A stretch of DNA of 32,461 bases. Origin: Thioalkalivibrio denitrificans. GTDB taxonomy: Bacteria > Pseudomonadota > Gammaproteobacteria > Ectothiorhodospirales > Ectothiorhodospiraceae. Shown in pieces: positions 1-8,509 of the stretch (its first letter is position 1; every line of letters starts with the position of its first letter). Under the pieces are notes generated by a model that was not told the origin of the DNA, made no database searches, and saw only the letters and a list, made by a program, of their open reading frames with translations. The translations under genes and the position numbers were made by a program. The stretch covers positions 1 to 32,461 of the forward strand of contig NZ_MVBK01000029.1 in assembly GCF_002000365.1 (NCBI RefSeq). Reading direction: 5' to 3'.

Positions 1-5
1 GGCCC

Positions 6-22
6 TTCATAGTTTCTATGAA
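6..22. other. Short perfect inverted repeat at window edge
   Basis: TTCATAG and CTATGAA form a 7 bp stem around a TTT loop. It is AT rich, unlike the genes here, and lies about 200 bp upstream of fleQ. It could be an operator or the tail of a terminator of a gene left of the window. No T tract follows on either strand, so the role is open. Confidence 0.4.
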
Positions 23-77
23 TCCATCCTCTTGGCGAGCTTCGCGCCTTCGCGAGAGAACATTCTTTTTTCAGTTT

Positions 78-104
78 CCTTCGTGTCCTTCGTGCGCTTC
101 GTGG
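78..104. repeat. Nine-base tandem repeat upstream of fleQ
   Basis: Three 9-base units (CCTTCGTGT, CCTTCGTGC, GCTTCGTGG) run in tandem. A degenerate copy of similar CTTCGCG units lies at about 40-56. Read on the minus strand the region gives a Lys/Thr-rich peptide with repeated TK dipeptides. I take this as a non-coding repeat rather than a gene. It resembles the other short-unit arrays between genes in this window. Confidence 0.6.
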
Positions 105-128
105 TAAGACAAGCACCCCGCGCAACGC

Positions 129-158
129 TTTGCCCTTGTCTGGCAAAACACCTAAGAT
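129..158 (+). promoter_or_regulatory. Candidate sigma-70 promoter of fleQ with overlapping inverted repeat
   Basis: TTGCCC at 130-135 and TAAGAT at 153-158 are 17 bp apart and each match 4 of 6 consensus bases, so this is a plausible but weak housekeeping promoter for fleQ. TTTGCC (129-134) and GGCAAA (142-147) form an inverted repeat over the -35 region and could be an operator. FleQ-type genes are commonly transcribed by sigma-70, which fits. There is no experimental support. Confidence 0.3.
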
Positions 159-218
159 GTGACGGGCATCTTCTGGCGGGTTCCGCCGGGAGGCCTGCGT
201 TCAAGAATAATCCAGGGC

Positions 219-1682
219 ATGAGCGTGCCAGAACAAGACATTTCCTCCAGCGATGCCGTCGATCCGGGCACATTGCCCCGGCGTGTGCTGGTGCTGGCGC
301 GCGATCCCGAGCGCGCCGCGCGGCTGGAAACGGTGCTGGATTTCCTGGAGTGCGAGCCGCAGGTCCTGAACCAGAGACCCTCCCGGGAAGCGGGCGCCCA
401 GCACGACTGGCTGGCCTGGGTGGTGAGCAGCTGCCTCGGCGACCAGCTCGGCGATATCCTCAACGAACTCCCCGACCTGGCACCCCGCGTGCCCGTGGTG
501 CTGCTGGGTGAGGAGCCCGATTTCCCGGCGCTGACACAGACGGCGGCGGCTCAGGTGGTGCGGCGCGTGTCCTATCCGCCACGCCATCCCCAGTTCTCCG
601 ACGTCCTGCAGAGCGCGCGCCACGTGGTGGCCAATGGCGGGCCGGACGAGGCCCGTTCCCTGGAATTGTTCCGCTCCCTGGTGGGCAGCAATCCCCTGGT
701 GCAGCGCATCCGCCGCCTCATCGAGCAGGTGGCGGCCACCGATGCCAACGTGCTGATCCTGGGGGAGACTGGCACCGGCAAGGAAGTGGTGGCGCGCAAC
801 ATCCACGCGGGCTCCACCCGCCGGGAGCGCCCCTTCGTGGCGGTGAACTGCGGTGCCATTCCGGCGGATCTGCTGGAAAGCGAACTGTTCGGCCACGAAA
901 AAGGGGCCTTCACCGGCGCGCTTAGCGCCCGCCAGGGCCGTTTCGAGCTGGCTCAGGGGGGCACCCTGTTCCTGGACGAGATCGGCGACATGCCTCTGCC
1001 CATGCAGGTGAAGCTGCTACGGGTCCTGCAGGAGCGAACCTTCGAGCGGGTGGGCAGCAACCGCAGCATTCAGTGCGACGTGCGCATCATCGCCGCCACG
1101 CATCGGGACCTGGAAACTGCCATCGACGAGGGGCGTTTCCGGGAGGATCTGTACTACCGCCTGAATGTCTTTCCCATCGAGGTGCCGCCGCTTCGCCACC
1201 GGCGCGGGGACCTGCCGCTGCTCATCAGCGAGCTGACCAATCGCATGGAGGGAGAGGGGCGGGGCAGCGTGCGCCTGGCGCATTCCGCCCTGCGCGCGCT
1301 GGCCACCTACGACTGGCCCGGCAACGTGCGCGAGCTGGCCAACCTGATCGAGCGTCTCGCCATCATGTTCCCCGGCGAAACGGTGGAGGTGGACGGTTTG
1401 CCGGCCAAGTTCCGCAGGGAAGGGGACGAGGAGCTGGCGGAACTGGCCGACCAGGTCCTGGGAGAGGGCGTGCCGGGGCTGGACGCGCAGCTTCCCCGCG
1501 AGGGCATCGACCTCAAGGAATACCTCAACGACCTGGAGATGGGGCTCATCCGCCGTGCCCTGGACGAGGCCTCGGGCGTGGTGGCACATGCCGCCAAGCT
1601 GCTTGGGATGCGCCGGACCACCCTGGTGGAGAAGATGCGAAAGTTCGGCATCACCCGCCCCGAGGACGCGACGGAAATTTGA
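219..1682 (+). CDS. fleQ: FleQ, sigma-54-dependent flagellar master regulator
   Basis: This 487-residue enhancer-binding protein is close to the usual FleQ length (about 490). The N-terminal receiver-like domain (1-140) lacks the acidic pocket, as in known FleQ. The AAA+ domain has Walker A GETGTGK (182-188), the sigma-54 contact loop GAFTGA (229-234) and Walker B LFLDE ending at E254. A C-terminal helix-turn-helix follows. LFRS at 150-153 and the R193-N194 pair match residues that bind c-di-GMP in Pseudomonas FleQ, so c-di-GMP control is inferred. I chose the ATG at 219. An in-frame upstream start at 159 would add 20 residues that look like translated leader. It is followed by fleR, as in Pseudomonas but without fleS. 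It probably activates the sigma-54 promoters at 1738 and 12556. Confidence 0.93.
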   Translation: MSVPEQDISSSDAVDPGTLPRRVLVLARDPERAARLETVLDFLECEPQVLNQRPSREAGAQHDWLAWVVSSCLGDQLGDILNELPDLAPRVPVVLLGEEPDFPALTQTAAAQVVRRVSYPPRHPQFSDVLQSARHVVANGGPDEARSLELFRSLVGSNPLVQRIRRLIEQVAATDANVLILGETGTGKEVVARNIHAGSTRRERPFVAVNCGAIPADLLESELFGHEKGAFTGALSARQGRFELAQGGTLFLDEIGDMPLPMQVKLLRVLQERTFERVGSNRSIQCDVRIIAATHRDLETAIDEGRFREDLYYRLNVFPIEVPPLRHRRGDLPLLISELTNRMEGEGRGSVRLAHSALRALATYDWPGNVRELANLIERLAIMFPGETVEVDGLPAKFRREGDEELAELADQVLGEGVPGLDAQLPREGIDLKEYLNDLEMGLIRRALDEASGVVAHAAKLLGMRRTTLVEKMRKFGITRPEDATEI

Positions 1683-1737
1683 CTCCTGCCCGGTCGTCCT
1701 AATTCCCGCCCCTTGATTTAAAAGCAAAAATCCATTC

Positions 1738-1753
1738 TGGCATCTTTCCTGCT
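1738..1753 (+). promoter_or_regulatory. Sigma-54 promoter of fleR
   Basis: TGGCATCTTTCCTGCT has GG at 1739-1740 and GC at 1751-1752 with exact -24/-12 spacing, and matches TGGCA and TGCT of the consensus TGGCACG-N4-TTGCT. An AT-rich stretch lies just upstream (about 1713-1732). The start of transcription would be near 1764, giving a leader of about 60 bases. FleQ is the likely activator, by analogy with Pseudomonas. Confidence 0.85.
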
Positions 1754-1772
1754 TTCGGCTGGTTAAAACCGT

Positions 1773-1790
1773 CGGGGAGCCAAATCCCCG
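1773..1790 (+). other. Small hairpin in the fleR leader
   Basis: CGGGGA and TCCCCG pair perfectly around a GCCAAA loop, about 10 bases after the predicted transcription start and 34 bases before the fleR ATG. It could stabilise or tune the leader. It has no T tract, so it is not a terminator. Confidence 0.4.
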
Positions 1791-1824
1791 CCGCACAACG
1801 AACCGGCCATTCGAGGAAGACCAG

Positions 1825-3174
1825 ATGGATCAATCACCGACCGTGCTGCTCGTGGACCCGGACGCCGCATTGCGCGCCGAGCTGCGGGCACGGCTGTTGC
1901 GTGACAACTACCGGGTGCTGGATACCGAACAGGGGGAGTCGGCGCTGGAGCTGTTGGGCCGCGAGGACGTGGCCATTGTGTTCGCAAGCCGCGAGGGCGG
2001 GACCATGGACGGCACCGCCCTGTTGCGCCAGGTCAGGCGCAGGCGTCCGGACCTTCCCTTCGTGCTCACCAGTCAGGACGGCAGCATCCAGGCGGCCGTG
2101 TCCGCCATTCGCGAGGGTGCCAGCGACTTCCTGGTGAAACCCTTCGGACCCACGGCCGTCGCAGAGCGCGTGCGTCAGCTGGTGGAGACCGACAGCGGTG
2201 CCGAGATGGTGGTGGAGGACCCCTACAGCCGCGAACTGCTCAGGCTGGCGGGGCGCGTGGCCGCATCCGAGGTCACCGTCCTGATCCACGGTGAGTCCGG
2301 CGTCGGCAAGGAAGTCTTTGCCCGCTATCTGCATGTCCGCTCCACGCGGGCGGAAGGTCCCTTCGTGGCGGTCAACTGCGCCGCCATCCCCGAGAACATG
2401 CTGGAGGCGATGCTGTTCGGCTACGAGCGCGGCGCCTTCACGGGGGCCTACGAGTCCCGCGCAGGCAAGTTCGAGCAGGCGCAGGGCGGCACGCTGCTGC
2501 TGGATGAGATATCGGAGATGGACCTGGGCCTGCAGGCCAAGCTGCTGCGCGTGTTGCAGGAGCGCGAGGTGGAACGACTGGGCGGCAAGCGCACGCTGCC
2601 CCTGGACGTGCGCGTCATGGCCACCACCAACCGCGATCTGCGCAGCGCCGTGGCGGAGGGCCGCTTCCGCGAGGATCTCTTTTACCGCCTGAGCGTGTTT
2701 CCCTTGCTGATCCCGCCGCTTCGCGAGCGTCCCGGCGACGTACTGCCGCTGGCCCGGCGCTTCATGGAGCGCCACGGGCGCGGCATCGACCGGGCGGAAC
2801 TCACACCCTGCGGTGCCGCAAAGCTCATGAACCACACCTGGCCGGGCAACGTGCGCGAACTGGATAACGTGATCCAGCGTGCCCTGATCCTGCGCAGCGG
2901 CCCTCTGATCGACGCCGACAGCATCCAGTTCGAGTCTGTCGCCTCCGGCATCGAGATGCCGCCCATGACGGCAAGGACCGAGTCCCCCGTGAACGGCCAC
3001 AACGGCAACCAGCTGAGCGATGACCTGCGCACCCGCGAGGAGCAGCTTATCCTCGACGCCCTGCGCAGCGAACGCGGCCGCCGCAAGCAGGCTGCCGAGC
3101 GCCTCGGCATCAGCCCCAGGACATTGCGATACAAACTGGCGAGATTGCGGGAGGCGGGCATCGCGATTCCCTAA
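1825..3174 (+). CDS. fleR: FleR/FlrC-type sigma-54 activator with degenerate receiver domain
   Basis: The 449-residue protein has an N-terminal receiver domain (about 6-120), an AAA+ domain with Walker A GESGVGK (156-162), GAFTGA (203-208) and Walker B LLLDE ending at E228, and a Fis-type helix-turn-helix near the C terminus (about 410-445). It is the second regulator of the flagellar cascade by position and architecture. The receiver is odd. The phosphorylated Asp expected seven residues before the D of MDG is Ser55 (codon AGC, 1987-1989). The acidic pair reads D11-P12-D13 instead of adjacent acids. Thr82 and Lys105 of the fold are kept. The partner kinase gene fleS is absent between fleQ and fleR. 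FleR here is therefore probably controlled without phosphorylation. A sigma-54 promoter precedes it, and fliE follows after a repeat-filled gap. Confidence 0.9.
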   Translation: MDQSPTVLLVDPDAALRAELRARLLRDNYRVLDTEQGESALELLGREDVAIVFASREGGTMDGTALLRQVRRRRPDLPFVLTSQDGSIQAAVSAIREGASDFLVKPFGPTAVAERVRQLVETDSGAEMVVEDPYSRELLRLAGRVAASEVTVLIHGESGVGKEVFARYLHVRSTRAEGPFVAVNCAAIPENMLEAMLFGYERGAFTGAYESRAGKFEQAQGGTLLLDEISEMDLGLQAKLLRVLQEREVERLGGKRTLPLDVRVMATTNRDLRSAVAEGRFREDLFYRLSVFPLLIPPLRERPGDVLPLARRFMERHGRGIDRAELTPCGAAKLMNHTWPGNVRELDNVIQRALILRSGPLIDADSIQFESVASGIEMPPMTARTESPVNGHNGNQLSDDLRTREEQLILDALRSERGRRKQAAERLGISPRTLRYKLARLREAGIAIP

Positions 3175-3178
3175 GGCA

Positions 3179-3323
3179 GGTACAAGGTACAAGGGCAAAG
3201 ATACAAGGGTTGAAATCGGCAAGGTTGGTATGGAGGTGGAGATCGTGTCACTGAGCTTCGAAAACGTGGTGAGGGAAATACGGGGTTACCCCCCCTTGTA
3301 CCTTGTACCTTGTACCTTGTACC
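3179..3323. repeat. GGTACAA heptad arrays as inverted repeat, fleR-fliE gap
   Basis: The left arm (3179-3195) holds two GGTACAA units ending in GGG, with a decayed copy GATACAA near 3200. The right arm (3293-3323) holds four units of the complement CCTTGTA. The arms are exact complements over 17 bp and are separated by 97 bases that encode nothing recognisable. The same 31-base right arm occurs again at 6372-6402. I see no good sigma-54 or sigma-70 promoter for fliE in this gap, so fliE is probably read through from fleR, possibly tuned by this hairpin. Confidence 0.9.
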
Positions 3324-3345
3324 TGTCCTCGAAGAGGACCTCCCC

Positions 3346-3660
3346 ATGAGCGAAATGCAGATCAACCAGGTCCTTGCGCAGATGCGCGCGCTGGCGAACA
3401 ACGCCGGCGTCAATGAGCCGGCGCAGGCGAACGGCACGCCGGATTTCGCGCAGATGCTCAAGCAGAGCCTGGATCATGTGAACGAGACCCAGCAGGCGTC
3501 GGCGCAGTTGAGCCAGGCCTTCGAGATGGGCGATCCCAACGTGAACCTGGCGCAGGTGATGGTGGCCATGCAGAAGGCGAGCGTGTCCTTCGAGGCGGTG
3601 ACCCAGGTGCGCAACCGGCTGCTCTCCGCCTATCAGGAAATCATGAACATGCCGGTCTGA
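3346..3660 (+). CDS. fliE: FliE, MS-ring/rod junction protein
   Basis: The 104-residue protein has the usual FliE length. It is rich in Gln and Ala and has the conserved C-terminal helix with VSFEAVTQVRNRLLSAYQEI. FliE joins the MS ring (FliF) to the rod and opens the path for export. I chose the ATG at 3346 because GAAGAGGA lies 5-12 bases upstream. A longer frame from 3310 would begin inside the heptad repeat. fliF follows after 21 bases, and the order fliE-fliF-fliG is the standard operon. Confidence 0.95.
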   Translation: MSEMQINQVLAQMRALANNAGVNEPAQANGTPDFAQMLKQSLDHVNETQQASAQLSQAFEMGDPNVNLAQVMVAMQKASVSFEAVTQVRNRLLSAYQEIMNMPV

Positions 3661-3681
3661 CCGGCTTCGGACTAGAGTGCC

Positions 3682-5328
3682 ATGGCAAACTCGATCGTAA
3701 CCGTCAGCAACCAGGTACGCGGCTTCGCGCGCATGCCGCTGGAGCGCCAGATCGGCCTGATCGTGGCGCTGGTGGCCGCCATCACACTCGTGGCGAGCAT
3801 CTTTCTCTGGCTCACGCGCCCGAGCTACACGGCGCTGTATCCCAATCTCAACGAACAGGAGACGGCGCAGGTGGCGGACGCGCTGGCGCGCAACGGCGTT
3901 GGCTACCGCCTGGAGGGCGGTACGGTGAAGGTGCCGGCACGCCAGATGCACGAGGCCCGGCTGAAGCTGGCCACCGAGGGGCTTCCGCGCGCCTCCGGCT
4001 TCGGCTTCGAGCTGCTGGAACAAGACCAGGGTCTTGGCACCAGCCGGCTGATCGAGGACGCCCGTTACCATCGCGCCATCGAAGGCGAGCTGGCGCGTTC
4101 CATCGCCACGCTCAACAGCGTGGAGAGCGCGCGGGTTCACCTGGCGCTGCCGCGCCAGTCGGTGTTCGTGCGCGACCGCGCCAAGCCCAGCGCGTCGGTG
4201 CTGGTGAATCTGTTTGCGGGGCGTTCCCTGGACGACAACCGTGTGGCAGGCATCGTGCACCTGGTGGCGTCCAGCGTGCCGGAACTCGATCCGGAAAACG
4301 TCACGGTGGTGGATCAGCGCGGCCGGCTGCTCACGGCACCGTCCGGCGGCGCGGACAACCTTGGGGGGAATGGCCACCAGCTGGACTTCACGCGGCGGGT
4401 GGAGGAGAGCTACGTACGCCGCATCATGGACATCCTCTCGCCCATCATGGGCAGCGACGCGGTGCGCGCTCAGGTGGCTGCGGATCTGGACTTTTCCGCG
4501 ATCGAGCGCACCGTCGAGGCCTATGACCCGGAATTCTCCGTGCTGCGCAGCGAACAGATCTCCGAGGACGAGAGTCGCGGAGGCGGAAACATGGGCATTC
4601 CCGGCGCGCTGACCAATCAGCCGCCCGAGGCCGGCGTTGCGGACGGCAACGAGGTCGTCAACGGCAACCCCGTGGGGAACATGCCGGGTTCCAACAGCCG
4701 GCGCACGGTACGCAACTACGAGGTGGACCGCACCATCAGTCATATCCGTGAGGCACCCGGCAGCCTGCGGCGCCTGTCGGTGGCCGTGGTGGTGGATCAT
4801 CGCCAGGAAACCAACGCCCAGGGGCAGATCGAGCGGGTGGCGCTCTCGGAGGAGGAACTGGAACGCATCAACACGCTGGTGCGCGAGGCGGTGGGTTTTG
4901 ATGCCCGTCGTGGCGACAGCGTGAACGTGGTGAACGCCTCTTTCCGACCAACGGACGTTCCGGAGCCCCTGCCGGAGCCGCCACTCTGGGAAGAGCCCTG
5001 GGTGATGGATATGGCCAAGACTATACTGGCCGTGATCATGGTGCTGGTGCTCGCCCTGACCGTGGTGCGGCCGCTGCTGCGCAACCTGGCCGAGAAGGGC
5101 GCCGCGGCGCACCGGGAGGAGCAGCGTTTTCAGCAACTGGCCCTGGAGGCCGGTGAAGCGGTGCCCGGCCTGGAACACCAGTCACAGGGCGCCCTGCCGG
5201 GTCCCGCGCGCAAGAACACGAACTACGAGGCCAACCTTGAATCCGCCCGTGGGTTGGTCCGAGAGGATCCCAAGCGGGTGGCCCAGATGATGAAGACGTG
5301 GATTGCGACCGATGGCTCAGCAGGCTGA
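3682..5328 (+). CDS. fliF: FliF, flagellar MS-ring protein
   Basis: The 548-residue protein has two membrane segments, at about 24-44 and 441-465, with the large periplasmic ring-building region between them, as in FliF. The conserved YxxLYPNLNEQE-like stretch follows the first membrane segment. A cytoplasmic tail after residue 466 ends in the segment that binds FliG (ESARGLVREDPKRVAQMMKTW). The length is typical (about 550-600). Its last codons overlap fliG by 17 bases, so the two are probably translationally coupled, matching their one-to-one assembly. Confidence 0.97.
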   Translation: MANSIVTVSNQVRGFARMPLERQIGLIVALVAAITLVASIFLWLTRPSYTALYPNLNEQETAQVADALARNGVGYRLEGGTVKVPARQMHEARLKLATEGLPRASGFGFELLEQDQGLGTSRLIEDARYHRAIEGELARSIATLNSVESARVHLALPRQSVFVRDRAKPSASVLVNLFAGRSLDDNRVAGIVHLVASSVPELDPENVTVVDQRGRLLTAPSGGADNLGGNGHQLDFTRRVEESYVRRIMDILSPIMGSDAVRAQVAADLDFSAIERTVEAYDPEFSVLRSEQISEDESRGGGNMGIPGALTNQPPEAGVADGNEVVNGNPVGNMPGSNSRRTVRNYEVDRTISHIREAPGSLRRLSVAVVVDHRQETNAQGQIERVALSEEELERINTLVREAVGFDARRGDSVNVVNASFRPTDVPEPLPEPPLWEEPWVMDMAKTILAVIMVLVLALTVVRPLLRNLAEKGAAAHREEQRFQQLALEAGEAVPGLEHQSQGALPGPARKNTNYEANLESARGLVREDPKRVAQMMKTWIATDGSAG

Positions 5329-6328
5329 GAAGAGCAGCTTTAACGGCTCCGAACGGGCGGCCGTGTTCCTAATGAGTCTCGGTGAGGATGCTGCCGCCGA
5401 GGTACTCAGACACATGGGACCCAAGGAGGTGCAGCGTCTGGGTACGGCCATGGCCACGCTCACCAACGTCTCCAAGTCGGAGGTGAGCCAGGTGCTGGAG
5501 GAGTTCAACGCCGCCGTTCAGGAACAGACCGCGCTGGGCGTCGGCTCGGACGAGTACATCCGCAAGGTGCTCACCTCGGCCCTGGGCGAAGACAAGGCCG
5601 GCGGCCTGATCAACCGCATTCTGCTCGGCCGCAACTCCAAGGGCCTGGAGGCGCTGAAGTGGATGGAGCCGCGCGCGGTCGCGGAGATCATTCGCCTGGA
5701 GCACCCGCAGATCATCGCCATCGTGCTGTCCTACCTGGATGCCGATCACGCAGCGGACGTGCTGAGTTATCTGCCTGAGCGCACGCAGCCGGACATCATG
5801 ATGCGCATTGCCACCCTGGACGGCATCCAGCCCAATGCTCTGCAGGAACTGGACGATATCCTCGAGCGCCAGTTCGCCGGCAGCAACAACGTCAAGGCAT
5901 CCACGGTGGGCGGCGTGAAGAGCGCGGCCAATATCCTGAATTTCCTCGAGCCGTCCAAGGAGGCGGCGCTGGTGGAGAGCATTCGCGCAGCCGACGAAGA
6001 CTTGAGCCAGGAGATCCAGGACCTGATGTTCGTGTTCGACAACCTGGTGGACGTGGACGACCGGGGCATTCAGGCGCTGCTGCGGGAGATCTCCACGGAG
6101 TCCCTGGTGCTGGCCCTCAAGGCCGCCGACGAGCCGCTCAAGGAGAAGGTCTTCAAGAACATGTCCAAGCGTGCCGCCGAGATGCTGCGCGACGACCTGG
6201 AGGCCAAGGGCCCGGTGCGCCTGAGCGAGGTGGAGAGCGCCCAGAAGGAGATCCTGACCATCGCGCGGCGCATGGCCGAGACCGGCGAGATCGTATTGGG
6301 CGGAAAGGGCTCGGAAGAATATGTGTAG
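5312..6328 (+). CDS. fliG: FliG, motor switch and torque protein
   Basis: The 338-residue protein matches the FliG family in length. It has the N-terminal FliF-binding domain, the middle-domain EHPQ motif (130-133) that contacts FliM, and the C-terminal torque domain with conserved charged residues (for example the segment RGIQALLREI). FliG forms the rotor face that meets the stator. The ATG at 5312 is preferred; an upstream TTG at 5303 is possible but would add only three residues. The gene overlaps fliF. Its stop is followed at once by GGGAGGAGG and a heptad array. Confidence 0.97.
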   Translation: MAQQAEKSSFNGSERAAVFLMSLGEDAAAEVLRHMGPKEVQRLGTAMATLTNVSKSEVSQVLEEFNAAVQEQTALGVGSDEYIRKVLTSALGEDKAGGLINRILLGRNSKGLEALKWMEPRAVAEIIRLEHPQIIAIVLSYLDADHAADVLSYLPERTQPDIMMRIATLDGIQPNALQELDDILERQFAGSNNVKASTVGGVKSAANILNFLEPSKEAALVESIRAADEDLSQEIQDLMFVFDNLVDVDDRGIQALLREISTESLVLALKAADEPLKEKVFKNMSKRAAEMLRDDLEAKGPVRLSEVESAQKEILTIARRMAETGEIVLGGKGSEEYV

Positions 6329-6334
6329 GGAGGA

Positions 6335-6402
6335 GGTACAAGGTACAAGGTACAAGGGAAAAGGGGAGAACCCCTTGTACCTTGTACCTTGTACCTTGTA
6401 CC
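6335..6402. repeat. GGTACAA heptad hairpin, fliG-fliH gap
   Basis: Three GGTACAA units ending in GGG (6335-6358) face four CCTTGTA units (6372-6402). The arms can pair over 24 bp around a 13-base loop, and because they are repetitive the pairing can slip by 7 bases. The array lies between a strong Shine-Dalgarno-like run (GGGAGGAGG, 6328-6336) and the fliH start at 6410, which has no ribosome site of its own. Confidence 0.93.
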
Positions 6403-6409
6403 TGCAGTC

Positions 6410-7096
6410 ATGATTCAGCGGGTCATCAGCGGGGAACACGGGGAGGCGGCGCAGCTCTGGGAGGCGCCGTCGGTGGCCGGAGCGAGCGCGCGGCCGACGC
6501 CGGCGCAGGGGAAGGCACAGGCTCATGGTCTGCCGACGGCGGAGCGCATCGAGGACATCGAACGCCAGGCCCGGGAGGAGGGTTATCAGAAGGGCCTGGA
6601 GGAAGGACGTAAGGCCGGGCGCGACGCGCTGGCGCGGGAAGGCAAGGCACTGCACCGGCTGGTCAGTTCCCTGACACCCACCGTGGAGGACCTGGACGCG
6701 CGGCTGGAGGATGAGCTGGTGACCCTGGCCGTCACGGTGGCGCGGCAGCTGGTACGCCGCGAGTTGCGCACGGATCCGGGACAGATCGTTGCCGTGGTGC
6801 GCGAGGCGCTGGGCGTGTTGCCCAGTTCCGAACGGCGCATCCGCCTGCATCTGCATCCGGAGGACGCGCGCATCGTGCGCGAGGCCATGCATCTCTCCGA
6901 GCTGGAGCAGCCGTGGCAGATCTTCGAGGATCCGACCCTCAGCCGGGGCGGCACGCGTGTCGAGACGGACGTTTCCAGCGTGGACGCGACGCTGGAGACG
7001 CGGCTCAATGCGGTGATCGCGGAGTTCTGGGGCGAGCGTCGTGACGACGCCCGCACCGAGGGCCATGAAGTCGACGAGGGGGACGCGCAGGCATGA
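6410..7096 (+). CDS. fliH: FliH, export ATPase regulator
   Basis: The 228-residue protein has the FliH pattern: a variable Ala/Pro-rich start, then a repeated GxxxG-like stretch ([21 protein letters not shown], within about 55-78) and a C-terminal V-ATPase E-like domain that holds FliI. FliH recruits the ATPase to the C-ring and export gate. The ATG at 6410 is the only good start and directly follows a heptad hairpin. No Shine-Dalgarno sequence lies within 20 bases, but one exists on the far side of the hairpin. The stop overlaps the fliI start (ATGA). Confidence 0.92.
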   Translation: MIQRVISGEHGEAAQLWEAPSVAGASARPTPAQGKAQAHGLPTAERIEDIERQAREEGYQKGLEEGRKAGRDALAREGKALHRLVSSLTPTVEDLDARLEDELVTLAVTVARQLVRRELRTDPGQIVAVVREALGVLPSSERRIRLHLHPEDARIVREAMHLSELEQPWQIFEDPTLSRGGTRVETDVSSVDATLETRLNAVIAEFWGERRDDARTEGHEVDEGDAQA

Positions 7097-8472
7097 CGCT
7101 CCCCGCCGCACTGGAACCCGAGCATCGCTTCTCAAGGCTTCGTGAAAGCCTCGGGCGTCATGCGCGCAGGGCCCACAGGGCCCGTTCGCTCACGGCCGAG
7201 GGGCGGCTGGTGCGTATGGTGGGCCTGACCCTGGAGGCGGAGGGTGTGCAGGTGCCGGTGGGGGGCCGTTGCCGGGTGGTCAGCGCCGGGGGCAGCGAGC
7301 TGGAGGCGGAAGCGGTGGGATTCTCCGGCGACCGGGTGTTCCTGATGCCGGTGGGTGACATCAGCGGACTGACCCCGGGCGCGCGGGTGATACCGACACA
7401 CCATGCCCGGGAAGCGGGTGTCGGCGAGGCGTTGCTCGGCCGTGTGCTGGACGGGGCCGGTCGGCCACTGGACGGCGGCGACGCGCCGGACTGCGAAGCG
7501 CGGGTGCCCCTGAACGGACGTTCCATCAATCCCCTTGCCCGGCGCCCCATTCGGGAACCGCTGGACGTGGGTGTGCGCGCTATCAACGGGCTGCTGACCG
7601 TCGGGCGCGGTCAGCGCATGGGATTGTTCGCCGGCAGCGGTGTGGGCAAGAGCGTGCTGCTCGGCATGATGACCCGCTACACCGCCGCGGACGTGACGGT
7701 GGTCGGACTGATCGGCGAGCGCGGCAGGGAGGTGAACGAGTTCGTCCAGAACATCCTGGGGCCCGAGGGCATGGCGCGCGCCGTGGTCGTGGCGGTGCCT
7801 GCGGATCATCCGCCGCTGATGCGCCTGCACGGCGCCATGCTGGCGACCTCCATCGCCGAATACTTTCGCGACCAGGGTCTCAACGTGCTCCTGCTCATGG
7901 ATTCGCTGACGCGATTCGCGCAGGCGCAGCGCGAGATCTCCCTGGCCATCGGCGAGCCCCCCGCCACCAAGGGCTATACGCCGTCGGTGTTCGCGCGCCT
8001 CCCGCAGCTGGTGGAGCGGGCCGGCAACAGCGACCGTGGGCAGGGGTCCATGACCGCCTTCTATACCGTGCTGACCGAGGGCGATGATCATAACGATCCC
8101 ATCGCCGACGCGGCGCGCGCCATCCTGGACGGCCATGTGGTGCTCTCAAGGGAGATCGCCGAGTCCGGGCGATACCCGGCCATCGACATCGAGGCCTCCA
8201 TCAGCCGGCTGATGAACGAGATCTCCGACCCGGGTCAGATCCAGGCGGCACGTCTGTTCAAGCAGGTCTATGCCACCTACCAGCGCAATCGTGACCTCAT
8301 CAGCGTGGGCGCGTACCAGCGCGGCGCCGACCCGCGTGTGGACGCCGCCATCGAGTATTACCCGCGGCTTGAGGAATTCCTGCAGCAGGACATGCGTGAA
8401 AAGGTGGATTTCAGGGACAGCCTAAAGGCCCTGGATGCGCTGGTGGGGGAGGACGAGGAGGGCGGGAAGTGA
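7093..8472 (+). CDS. fliI: FliI, flagellar type III export ATPase
   Basis: The 459-residue ATPase of the F1-beta/SctN family has Walker A GSGVGKS (181-187), the catalytic Glu in [10 protein letters not shown], Walker B-type [12 protein letters not shown], and the family signature [16 protein letters not shown]. FliI drives unfolding and loading of export substrates with FliH and FliJ. The length is typical. It begins with ATGA overlap to fliH. Its stop codon (8470-8472) lies inside the first unit of a GAAGTGG heptad array, so the last codons may have been reshaped by the repeat. Confidence 0.97.
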   Translation: MTLPAALEPEHRFSRLRESLGRHARRAHRARSLTAEGRLVRMVGLTLEAEGVQVPVGGRCRVVSAGGSELEAEAVGFSGDRVFLMPVGDISGLTPGARVIPTHHAREAGVGEALLGRVLDGAGRPLDGGDAPDCEARVPLNGRSINPLARRPIREPLDVGVRAINGLLTVGRGQRMGLFAGSGVGKSVLLGMMTRYTAADVTVVGLIGERGREVNEFVQNILGPEGMARAVVVAVPADHPPLMRLHGAMLATSIAEYFRDQGLNVLLLMDSLTRFAQAQREISLAIGEPPATKGYTPSVFARLPQLVERAGNSDRGQGSMTAFYTVLTEGDDHNDPIADAARAILDGHVVLSREIAESGRYPAIDIEASISRLMNEISDPGQIQAARLFKQVYATYQRNRDLISVGAYQRGADPRVDAAIEYYPRLEEFLQQDMREKVDFRDSLKALDALVGEDEEGGK

Positions 8473-8507
8473 GAAGTGGGAATTTGGAAGTGGGAATAAA
8501 TGAGAAA
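8466..8507. repeat. GAAGTGG-type heptad array at the 3' end of fliI
   Basis: Period-7 units GAAGTGA, GAAGTGG, GAATTTG, GAAGTGG, GAATAAA and TGAGAAA run in tandem. The first unit supplies the TGA stop of fliI. The units are more degenerate than the GGTACAA arrays. Confidence 0.65.
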
Positions 8508-8509
8508 AC

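Noticed and set aside
16-273. Minus-strand open frame of 85 residues upstream of fleQ
   Set aside because: Its Lys/Thr-rich tail comes from the 9-base tandem repeat, and the rest overlaps the fleQ start. This looks like a typical false gene call from such repeats.
3286-5178. Very long minus-strand open frame across fliF
   Set aside because: It is antisense to a well-conserved fliF, His/Arg/Gln-rich as expected for the complement of GC-rich codons, and has no recognisable domain. The same holds for the long minus frames opposite fleR, fliG, the MCP, flhA, fliR and cheA.
5303-5311. TTG start for fliG three codons upstream
   Set aside because: The ATG at 5312 gives the usual FliG N terminus, and TTG starts are rarer. 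The difference is three residues.
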